From NCBI GenBank assembly GCA_910577935.1, contig CAJTOT010000008.1, positions 42,044 to 48,076 of the forward strand: DNA of 6,033 nucleotides, read 5' to 3'. Shown here one piece after another: positions 1 to 5,851 of this stretch. Made by a program: the position numbers and the translations under genes. The notes under the pieces are model-generated. The model did not search any database. It saw only the letters and a list, made by a program, of their open reading frames with translations, and had not been told where the DNA came from. The first letter of the stretch is position 1. Every line of letters begins with the position of its first letter. Source of the DNA: an uncultured Hungatella sp. GTDB lineage: Bacteria > Bacillota > Clostridia > Lachnospirales > Lachnospiraceae.

Positions 1-41
1 ACGGAGGCCTCACAGGGGTGAAAATTTCCGGGCGGGCGCCG

Positions 42-536
42 TCATGTGTCGGAGCAGAACACGATGACCCGCAGGGGCGTGGTCTGGGCGGGGATGCTCC
101 GAGTGTTGGTGGCGTAGAGAACCAACATGTACTGATTGCCCGGCGTCCCCAGGTAGTACTGGCCGTTGGGGAGCTGAAGGATGGTGTTCTGTGACAGGTT
201 GAGAATCAGGGAATTTTCACTGTTTTTCAAATCCTGGTCAAAGTAATCCAGCATGGCAAATTCCTTGCAGGCGCGGACCACCACGGCCACGGCGCGGTAC
301 TGGGGCGGATAGATGAGAGGCGCAGGCGCGGTGGTGTCATAGAATGCGATGATGGAATCTCCCCGGCGGATGGGCTTCTGGTCCAGAACAAAGGTGGAGG
401 TGTCCACCAGGATCTGGTAGGTCTCCTGGTAGGCAGTCTGGACGTAGAGCATCAGGGTGCAGTAGTAGGAACGGTTTCCGCTCTGCAGCGGGGTTAGGGA
501 AGTGACAACTCCTTCGATAGGGGAATAATGGTTCAT
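42..536 (-). CDS. Conserved hypothetical protein, small clostridial-type family
   Basis: This is a complete 164-residue reading frame of unknown function. The start is an ATG (complement of 534-536) with an AGGAG ribosome site at complement 543-547, six bases upstream, and the stop is TGA at 42-44. The protein has no signal peptide or membrane segment and reads as mostly short beta strands: hydrophobic stretches alternate with turns such as GDSIIAFYD (residues 59-67), IYPPQY (75-80) and RSIPAQTTP (146-154). From memory these motifs resemble a small uncharacterised family found across clostridia; I know no assigned role, and an OB-like or similar beta barrel is only a guess. The gene runs away from the DUF262 operon and is probably an unrelated chromosomal neighbour. 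Confidence is high that it is a gene and low on any function. Confidence 0.85.
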   Translation of the reverse strand: MNHYSPIEGVVTSLTPLQSGNRSYYCTLMLYVQTAYQETYQILVDTSTFVLDQKPIRRGDSIIAFYDTTAPAPLIYPPQYRAVAVVVRACKEFAMLDYFDQDLKNSENSLILNLSQNTILQLPNGQYYLGTPGNQYMLVLYATNTRSIPAQTTPLRVIVFCSDT

Positions 537-567
537 AGAAGGCTCCTGATATGTATGGTTTTTCTAT

Positions 568-598
568 ATCATATGCGGAAGAAGGGCGGTGATGTCAT
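568..598 (-). promoter_or_regulatory. Possible promoter for the minus-strand 164-residue gene
   Basis: On the minus strand, TATGAT (complement 568-573) is a good -10 box. ATGACA (complement 593-598) matches the -35 consensus at five of six positions. The 19-base spacer is longer than the usual 17, so the -35 assignment is uncertain. Placement about 30 bases ahead of the gene's start codon is reasonable for a short leader. Confidence 0.35.
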
Positions 599-698
599 TT
601 TTTTCTGCGGGATGGGGAAAAGCTTTGGCGGAGACTGACGGATGCAGAGGAAGCGGTGAGGGCCTGCGCCGTGGCTGGAAAGCGACAAAATATAATAG

Positions 699-744
699 AA
701 ATGGCAATCGGCGACGGAAAAGAGAAAAAAACCAGTTGCCATTT
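699..744. repeat. 9-bp perfect inverted repeat in AT-rich region
   Basis: AAATGGCAA at 699-707 is the exact reverse complement of TTGCCATTT at 736-744, with a 28-base interval. Beyond one wobble and one mismatch, GG (710-711) can also pair with CC (732-733), giving an imperfect longer stem. A TATAAT hexamer lies just upstream (691-696) without a clear -35 box. The repeat ends about 19 bases before the -35 box of the operon promoter, so it could be a regulator site, a weak hairpin, or the edge of an intergenic repeat element. Confidence 0.4.
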
Positions 745-762
745 TTACTTTATAGAATTATT

Positions 763-790
763 TTGACATTCAAATATATGGAAATATACA
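763..790 (+). promoter_or_regulatory. Predicted sigma-A type promoter of the DUF262 operon
   Basis: A perfect -35 box TTGACA (763-768) is followed after 16 bases by TATACA (785-790), which matches the -10 consensus at five of six positions. The surroundings are AT-rich. Transcription would start near 797. A second -10 candidate, TACAAT (792-797), pairs with a weaker -35 match TTCAAA (769-774) at 17 bases, so two overlapping promoters are possible. No other plus-strand promoter of this quality lies between here and the first operon gene. Confidence 0.65.
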
Positions 791-846
791 GTACAATACG
801 GATAAGAGAATTACATGATGTCGGGGTCAAAAGGTTTTTTGCCCCC

Positions 847-921
847 TGATGCCTGCGGATTGCTCCGCATTTCATGCTCCCGCAACCCTGGCATCATTAC
901 ATTGTGCCTGACGGAGCATGA
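847..921. repeat. Cluster of overlapping inverted and direct repeats
   Basis: Within 75 bases there are three inverted-repeat pairs: 847-853 with 890-896, 854-859 with 864-869, and 872-880 with 913-921. A further alternative pairing is TGCTCCG (861-867) with CGGAGCA (912-918). The near direct repeat TGCTCCGCA (861-869) and TGCTCCCGCA (875-884) lets one downstream strand pair with either copy. This density is far above what the flanking coding DNA shows. It resembles, from memory, recurrent intergenic repeats of Lachnospiraceae genomes, but that needs a genome search. Confidence 0.55.
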
Positions 922-981
922 CTGCCAGAAGAGCGGCAAGACACAGAGGAACAAAACGCTGAGGAATTATCAGGTTTGGGG

Positions 982-987
982 AGGAGG
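982..987 (+). promoter_or_regulatory. Ribosome binding site fixing the TTG start of gene A
   Basis: AGGAGG at 982-987 stands nine bases before the TTG at 997. An in-frame TGA at 991-993 rules out any earlier start, and the next in-frame ATG is 32 codons downstream with no such site. The competing GTG at 990 is only two bases from the site and its frame stops at 1059-1061. Confidence 0.7.
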
Positions 988-996
988 AAGTGAACA

Positions 997-2385
997 TTGG
1001 GTCGTCACTATTTGGAGATAATAAAGGAATTAAAAAGATTTTTAGACAATCAGGAGGCTGATGCCCGCGGGCTGTCGCCGGAACTAAAAAAGATGCTGGC
1101 GGTCAGCACGGGATTGGAGGGAGCGCGGCCGGCAGAATCACAGATGCTGGAACAGACAGATTTTCGCCTGAAGGCCAGGATTCTGTGCCATAGGCTGGAA
1201 CGGTTCACCGAGCAGGCGGAGAAGGCGGTTCCCTACATGGGAAAGGAGGGGCTGGCGGATTATTATCTGAGAGATAACCGTCTGAAAGAACTGAACTGGC
1301 TGGGGTTTGGATGGTATGCGGACGCCCTGTTTGAGGAGAGGCGGGCAACCCTGTACAAAATCGACGACGGTTCCCGCGAAATCAGCTGGAGAAAGGACTG
1401 GAATCGGTTGAGCGGGGAGGATAAGAGCAGCGGAGCAAGAGCTCTGCAGGCGATTTTTGACCTCTGTAAAAAGCATATCGGAATAGGCAATGAGGAAATC
1501 TGGCTGGATTCCTGGTCCGAATGTCTGGGGGTGGATTTGTTTAAATATGCGTCGCTGGATAAGAACGGGGCGGCCCGTCTCTTTGTCATGAAGGGCGCTG
1601 AGGTGAACGTGGTCCGGACCAGCGCAGGCTATGATTCTCTGCAGAACTTTGCCCGGAGAGAAGAAACTGTGGAGTCCTGTGAGTTTTCCGTCGGTTTCAG
1701 CTCTGCGAGAAATGAAAACCGAGAAAATTTTAACAGCTGGTATCGGACGTTTATGCAGGAAGACTTTTTGTCTGATTCCGAGTGCAGGAAGCTGTTGGAT
1801 ATGGATAAGCGGGAATTCTCCATGGACTTTATCTACAGAGTGCTGAAAAAGGAGGAGCAGAGCAGGAGGCTCACCTTGATGGTGTCCCCCATAGCGGACA
1901 GGGAGGTAGTGACCTCCGGCGGCTTGTGGGGGGAAGAGACACTCCATGTGTCTCTGGGAGAAGAGGAGCTGTGTCAGCTTCTTTACTGCTATTACCAGGA
2001 AGCCGTCAGAAGAAAAAAGGTGGAAAAGGTGGAATCAGAGGATTTTTTAAAGAAGTATCATGAAAGCCTGTCGTGGATGGAAGGAATCTTTGAGGAGTTT
2101 GAAAAGAAAAATTCTTCTGTGGAAGAGCAGGGGAAAGATGCTGAGGAGAAGCTGAGAGAAATCTTAAAATATCTGAGGGCGCGGATGGAGATGTGGAGAG
2201 GACTGCCTGGAAAAGAGGCAGGAGAGAAAATCACAGCGGTCTTAAGCCTTGTGAACTGGGAAGAGGAATCCATCCCTGACTGGTGGGGAATCGGCAACAT
2301 ATACAAGAGGGAGCGGAAAGACGAGGAGGCAGCGGCTAATTTGGGAATGGATCTGTACAAGCAGATTCTCCAGAGAGTGAGGTAG
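997..2385 (+). CDS. Gene A: uncharacterised protein heading the DUF262 operon
   Basis: This 462-codon frame starts at TTG 997 behind a strong AGGAGG and ends at TAG 2383-2385. I do not recognise the family. The protein is soluble, with no signal peptide or membrane helix, and appears mostly helical. Residues 55-115 are rich in charged helices and aromatic residues. Residues 185-235 look more strand-like (RLFVMKGAEVNVVRTSAG). A second strand-like patch, RLTLMVSPIADREVV (291-305), precedes a strongly charged Glu/Lys segment (about 335-400) that could form a coiled coil. No HNH, PD-(D/E)xK, Walker or methyltransferase motif is evident. It lies nine bases before gene B and is surely co-transcribed with it, so a partner, specificity or effector role beside the two DUF262 proteins is inferred from context only. 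Codon use resembles its neighbours. Confidence 0.85.
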   Translation: MGRHYLEIIKELKRFLDNQEADARGLSPELKKMLAVSTGLEGARPAESQMLEQTDFRLKARILCHRLERFTEQAEKAVPYMGKEGLADYYLRDNRLKELNWLGFGWYADALFEERRATLYKIDDGSREISWRKDWNRLSGEDKSSGARALQAIFDLCKKHIGIGNEEIWLDSWSECLGVDLFKYASLDKNGAARLFVMKGAEVNVVRTSAGYDSLQNFARREETVESCEFSVGFSSARNENRENFNSWYRTFMQEDFLSDSECRKLLDMDKREFSMDFIYRVLKKEEQSRRLTLMVSPIADREVVTSGGLWGEETLHVSLGEEELCQLLYCYYQEAVRRKKVEKVESEDFLKKYHESLSWMEGIFEEFEKKNSSVEEQGKDAEEKLREILKYLRARMEMWRGLPGKEAGEKITAVLSLVNWEEESIPDWWGIGNIYKRERKDEEAAANLGMDLYKQILQRVR

Positions 2386-2394
2386 AGGAGGAAG

Positions 2395-3780
2395 ATGAAA
2401 AATAATACAATGGTAAGTCTCCAGACTGTCCGGAGGGAACAGTTTGACGGGCGCAGTGTGTGGGTTCCCCTGTTTCAGAGAAATTATAAATGGAGGCCGT
2501 CCACCGCGCTCCGCTTTGCCAGCGATCTGTGGGATGCGTGGGACAAAGGGCAGGAGCGCTACACCATCGGCATGATCACCATCCATATGGAGGAGAAGGA
2601 TGGAAGAGCGCTGCTGGTTGACGGACAGCAGAGAATCATCACGTTGATTTTGTTGCTGAAAATCCTGGAGCGGGGAGAGGAGCATTTCAGGATCTGTTTT
2701 GAGCGGGATAAAGGGCTGGCGGAGGATATGGTTTCACGCCGGGACTATCTGGCAAATCCAGAAATGGAGCTTCCGCCGGAGAAATTGTACACGGATCTGG
2801 AACGGTTTCAGGAAAATTACAGGGAAATCAAAGGTTTTTTGGAAGGAAAGGAAGCAGGACTTGAAGGCGAAGAGGAATTTCGTCAGAAGAGGCAGGAATT
2901 TGCCAGATATGTATATGAACATGTGTACGTCCTTCTATATATGGCCTCCCAGGAGCCTCTGGACGAGTTTATGAACATCAACTGCAACAAGACCCGGTTT
3001 GGGATAACCGACTATGTCCGGGCCTATCAGTTTATGAGCGCCGGGGAGATGAAGGTGGAACGGGGGACCATCACACAGCTGTTCCGGGAATTGGCAAAGA
3101 AGCTGTATTCTGACAGGACAAAGCTGTGGGAGCTGGTTTCCAGAGGATATGGCGGCGGGGAGTGGCCGGCGGATCAAAACCGTCTGGAAATCCTGTTCCT
3201 GGACCGCTGCCTGGAACAGGACACCGGCGAGATGGGGAGTGCAAAGCTGGACAACCTGAATGACATGCAACAGGAGTTTCGGCAGCTCTCCTGGCACAAC
3301 AGGATTTTGAATACAATGCTGGAGGACTGGAGCCTGGAAAACTGGAATTCAGCCAGAGCATTTCTGTGTCTGCGGGAGCTGAAGGAGGAGGTAAAGCCGC
3401 GGTTTTTCAGTCTCTCAATCCTGAACCCCGGCGAGGCCGGCCGGCTTTGCGGCGAGGAACCTCTGGAGAGGAAGCTTCTGGAACAGTTCAGAAGGCTTGG
3501 GTGTTTCGGACAAAACTGCTTTATCCAGACGCAGATGATGGGAGGAAGGCCGGATCTGAATTCAAATGTCCCGATTTTGCCCGTTATCCTGGAAAAGCGG
3601 GATAAAAAGTCTCTGAACAGAGAGTGGGACGAGGAAGGCCAGGGAAAAGGCGGCAGGGAACATTCGTGGATCTGGAAGGGGCAGGGGGACTGGAAGGATT
3701 TTGTGAGGATTTACGAGGAATATATCCAGGAGAAGTATTCGGAAATGACTTATACAGAGGAGGGAGACAGTGATGGCTGA
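2395..3780 (+). CDS. Gene B: DUF262 (GmrS-like) domain protein
   Basis: This 461-residue protein has an N-terminal DUF262 domain of the ParB/Srx-related fold. Visible signatures are VPLFQRNYKW (residues 24-33), a glycine-containing strand near TIGMITI (57-63), the diagnostic DGQQR at 76-80 followed by a hydrophobic helix, and the late motif FMNINCNKTRFGITDYVRA (192-210), which corresponds to the FxxxNxxG..L..xDlxKa element of the family. In GmrSD, BrxU and SspE this domain binds and hydrolyses NTPs and controls DNA cleavage. The C-terminal half (about 215-461) shows no DUF1524 HNH motif; residues 401-425 look like a charged, glycine-rich linker. The start ATG 2395 follows the stop of gene A by nine bases; its AGGAGG (2386-2391) is unusually close, three bases away. 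The gene overlaps gene C by eight bases. A defence role is inferred. Confidence 0.9.
   Translation: MKNNTMVSLQTVRREQFDGRSVWVPLFQRNYKWRPSTALRFASDLWDAWDKGQERYTIGMITIHMEEKDGRALLVDGQQRIITLILLLKILERGEEHFRICFERDKGLAEDMVSRRDYLANPEMELPPEKLYTDLERFQENYREIKGFLEGKEAGLEGEEEFRQKRQEFARYVYEHVYVLLYMASQEPLDEFMNINCNKTRFGITDYVRAYQFMSAGEMKVERGTITQLFRELAKKLYSDRTKLWELVSRGYGGGEWPADQNRLEILFLDRCLEQDTGEMGSAKLDNLNDMQQEFRQLSWHNRILNTMLEDWSLENWNSARAFLCLRELKEEVKPRFFSLSILNPGEAGRLCGEEPLERKLLEQFRRLGCFGQNCFIQTQMMGGRPDLNSNVPILPVILEKRDKKSLNREWDEEGQGKGGREHSWIWKGQGDWKDFVRIYEEYIQEKYSEMTYTEEGDSDG
3758..3763 (+). promoter_or_regulatory. Ribosome binding site for gene C inside gene B
   Basis: AGGAGG at 3758-3763 lies within the last codons of gene B. 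It stands nine bases before ATG 3773 and six before the in-frame GTG 3770. Both starts are workable; ATG is preferred as the stronger codon at a normal distance. The difference is one residue. Confidence 0.6.
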
Positions 3781-5842
3781 CAGAAAAAACAACCGGATGG
3801 GGTTGGGGGAATTTCTTTCCAGGTATGAGAAGATTGTCATACCTTCCATCCAGAGGGATTATGTTCTGGGAAGCGATGAGAAGAAGCTGAGGCGGCTTCT
3901 TGACAGCATGGCTGGAAAAAAGAATCAGAAATTTGATTTTGGCTGTGTGGTGGGGCATGAGGAGGAGGGCGTCTTTTATGTGTATGACGGGCAGCAGAGG
4001 CTGGTGACGCTGGTTTATCTGTGCGCCTGCATGCTGCCGGCTGGAAGCCAGGAGAGAGAGCGATGGGCAGGAGAACTTGAAAAATTTTTCTTTGCAGATA
4101 AAAATGAGGCGAATGATCAGCTGCGAAAGCTCCTGCGCTCCCAATGCCAGTGGGAACTTGTGGATTTTACCACCTGGTCAGTTGACAGGCTGCTGAAAAC
4201 CTTTAGGGAAAACGGATATGACAAAAGACTGGAGTTTGGTTATTTCTATAACCAGGTACAGTTTGAGCTGGTGACAGTGGACAGGGCAGATGACGCGGAG
4301 CAGTTCTTTATGGATCTGAACGACGGGCTTTTGCTGGAGGACTATGAGGTCGCCAAGGCGAGGCTGGTGCATCACGGGAGAAGCCTGGAGGGCTTTGACG
4401 AGTTCGAGGACTTTGCCCTGGCTTTGGACAACCGGTGGCTGCAGTTTTTCAGAGACGTGCGCGGCGAGGCGAAAGGCGGCAGTGTGGTATGTGAGGAAGA
4501 ACTGGAGATAAGATTCCTGTATTTTTGCCTTCGGATGATGCGGATGGAGGAGGGCGGCTCCGGGGAAGACTGGCAGGAGGAAGAGGTGGAGTGGATACAG
4601 GGAACCCACTTAAGCCGGCTGTATAACCTTGTGAATCAGGTTGTGTCAAGACCGTTTTCGAGAGGAGGGGGAGAGGGCAGCCCGGTGAATTATTCCTTTG
4701 AGGCAGGATGGGATCTGCCTTTGTACGCAGGAGTTTACTGGAATCTGGCTGACAGGGACTATGACGGAATGCTGAAATCCATGCTCTGTTTCCTGGCGCA
4801 AAAGGAGAACAGAATCCACGGAAAATCACTGACGGACTGCCTGCTGTGGGCCTATGTGTCAAATCTTGACGCAGATGAGTCCGAGAGAGACCAATATTTG
4901 AGATTTGTAAAAATACTTTTAAATCATAACCGAATCATCAAAAAAGAGGCTAGATACGACGGAAACATATATTACACAAAGTACAGCGTTTACGGGATTC
5001 CGGAATACTATTTCAAGAAGGTTTACCGCGACTGTCTGAAGAAAAACAGATGGAGGACAGACTGGCGGGAGCAGGACAACAGGAGTGAGAAGGAATACCT
5101 GTGCCGGGTGATTGCCATGAACAGGGGATTTGGCGGGCGGTTTTGCCTGGACGATTTTTTGGATGTGGTCACAGAAGAGGACGGGACGGATGGAACGCTG
5201 AGGGGACTGATTGATCAGGAGAAGAGAATCAGGGAAGGGAGCTGGAGGGAGGACATTGAGAAACTGGAAAATCTCCCGTATATCAACGGCCTGGCGGAGG
5301 GATTGCTGGGAGAAGACGGGCAGCCGGCCGTAACTTATGAGAAGCTGACCGAGCTGTTTGACCCGAAGATCACAGGATACAGGCTGATGGAAGACAAGCT
5401 GTTCGAGTTTTATAGCCGGCATAGCGCCATCCTGGCAGAGAAGTATCCATCAGTGAAGGCGAATAAAGAATTCTATCTGAAAGTAACATATATAAGATGG
5501 GACACCTATATAGATAAGAACGGTGAGCAGCGGGACAGCGGAGACCGGGACTGTATCATCCTGCCTCGGACCTGGTGCGACTTTTTGACGGAGCCGGGGA
5601 GAAAGTTAGGTGAAATACTTGGCAAAGCGGAGACCGGAGACCGGGGAAGAGAGAGCCTGGAGGCAGGGTATATCAGGAACTATTTGATCAATTTGCGGTA
5701 TTCCTGGATCAAGGATGAGGGACCTTGCGGGGTGTGGTGGTATTGCAAACCCTATCGTATTCCTGAGAGCGGGCGCTACGCCAGCAGGAGCTCCAACAAT
5801 TATGATATGATCCAGGAAAGAGATTTTCCAAGGGTCGTGTAA
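3773..5842 (+). CDS. Gene C: large DUF262 protein of the IQRDY type
   Basis: This 689-residue protein starts at ATG 3773 (GTG 3770 is possible), overlaps the end of gene B by eight bases, and ends at TAA 5840-5842. The N-terminal DUF262 domain shows IPSIQRDYVLG (residues 23-33), FDFGCVVG (54-61), the exact DGQQR (72-76), and FMDLNDGLLLEDYEVAKA (179-196), the family's late Asn/Asp/Lys element. IPxxQRDYxxG recalls a known subgroup of long DUF262 proteins, whereas gene B has the QRxYxW form. The remaining 490 or so residues are not assigned. They are mostly helical and contain aromatic-rich patches such as residues 400-418 and a C-terminal segment with GVWWYCKPYRIPESGRY (653-669). No HNH/DUF1524 motif is seen. 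The overlap implies coupled translation with gene B and perhaps a complex. A restriction or abortive-infection role is plausible but inferred. Confidence 0.9.
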   Translation: MADRKNNRMGLGEFLSRYEKIVIPSIQRDYVLGSDEKKLRRLLDSMAGKKNQKFDFGCVVGHEEEGVFYVYDGQQRLVTLVYLCACMLPAGSQERERWAGELEKFFFADKNEANDQLRKLLRSQCQWELVDFTTWSVDRLLKTFRENGYDKRLEFGYFYNQVQFELVTVDRADDAEQFFMDLNDGLLLEDYEVAKARLVHHGRSLEGFDEFEDFALALDNRWLQFFRDVRGEAKGGSVVCEEELEIRFLYFCLRMMRMEEGGSGEDWQEEEVEWIQGTHLSRLYNLVNQVVSRPFSRGGGEGSPVNYSFEAGWDLPLYAGVYWNLADRDYDGMLKSMLCFLAQKENRIHGKSLTDCLLWAYVSNLDADESERDQYLRFVKILLNHNRIIKKEARYDGNIYYTKYSVYGIPEYYFKKVYRDCLKKNRWRTDWREQDNRSEKEYLCRVIAMNRGFGGRFCLDDFLDVVTEEDGTDGTLRGLIDQEKRIREGSWREDIEKLENLPYINGLAEGLLGEDGQPAVTYEKLTELFDPKITGYRLMEDKLFEFYSRHSAILAEKYPSVKANKEFYLKVTYIRWDTYIDKNGEQRDSGDRDCIILPRTWCDFLTEPGRKLGEILGKAETGDRGRESLEAGYIRNYLINLRYSWIKDEGPCGVWWYCKPYRIPESGRYASRSSNNYDMIQERDFPRVV

Positions 5843-5851
5843 TCAGTGAAG

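Larger units (their letters stand above)
537..996. other. 460-base intergenic region with regulatory content, no convincing gene
   Basis: This divergent intergenic region separates the minus-strand gene from the plus-strand operon. Bases 537-600 hold the ribosome site and probable promoter of the minus-strand gene, and 598-604 is a run of seven T without a preceding hairpin. Bases 605-680 show nothing I can name. From about 681 to 815 the sequence turns AT-rich and carries an inverted repeat (699-744) and the likely operon promoter (763-790). Bases 815-996 form the operon leader. Open frames at 589-849 and 815-1021 cross this region. Their translations are rich in Arg, Lys and Cys, have no domain-like pattern, and run over the promoter and inverted repeats, so I do not call them genes. 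Confidence 0.6.
797..996 (+). promoter_or_regulatory. Long structured 5' leader of the operon
   Basis: If transcription starts near 797, the mRNA carries about 200 untranslated bases before the TTG start at 997. The leader holds an imperfect hairpin at 823-845 (GGGG arm against CCCC arm), a perfect 6-bp hairpin TGCGGA/TCCGCA (854-859 with 864-869), a 7-bp pairing TGATGCC/GGCATCA (847-853 with 890-896), and a 9-bp pairing TCATGCTCC/GGAGCATGA (872-880 with 913-921). The last two interlock, so they would compete or form a pseudoknot. No hairpin is directly followed by a T run, so a classical terminator is not seen. It may be a regulatory leader or a dispersed intergenic repeat; I recognise no known riboswitch class. 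Confidence 0.45.

Noticed and set aside
1..41. Terminator for the 164-residue gene at the left edge
   Set aside because: The 41 bases are GC-rich but show no clear stem followed by a T run on the minus strand, and the window ends there.
823..845. Hairpin with internal T6 run as a transcription terminator
   Set aside because: The T run is inside the stem rather than after it, and the stem has a mismatch; it is not followed by T residues.
589..849. Plus-strand open frame of 86 codons starting at ATG 589
   Set aside because: It runs through the predicted promoter and the first leader hairpin, has an Arg/Lys-rich composition with no domain pattern, and lacks a good ribosome site.
815..1021. Plus-strand open frame of 68 codons in the operon leader
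   Set aside because: It spans the inverted-repeat cluster, overlaps the start of gene A, has no ribosome site and is rich in Cys and Arg in a random-looking way; more likely non-coding leader or repeat. A leader peptide cannot be fully excluded.
1138..1947. Long minus-strand open frame (269 codons) opposite gene A
   Set aside because: It lies wholly antisense to gene A, is rich in Pro, Leu, His and Gln as expected of a shadow frame, and has no domain-like motif.
3584..4144. Minus-strand open frame across the gene B/gene C junction
   Set aside because: It is antisense to two well-supported genes with DUF262 motifs, and its composition is typical of a shadow frame.
5630..5643. Tandem 7-bp repeat GAGACCG x2, with another copy at 5541-5547
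   Set aside because: It is in frame within gene C coding for ordinary Glu/Thr/Gly/Asp residues; too short to support a repeat element or slippage claim.
4370..5842. HNH/DUF1524 nuclease in the C-terminal part of gene C
   Set aside because: Histidines are present (HGKSL near residue 349, NHNRI near 384, RHS near 549) but none sits in a DHxxP or HNH-like pattern with the needed later Asn and His.
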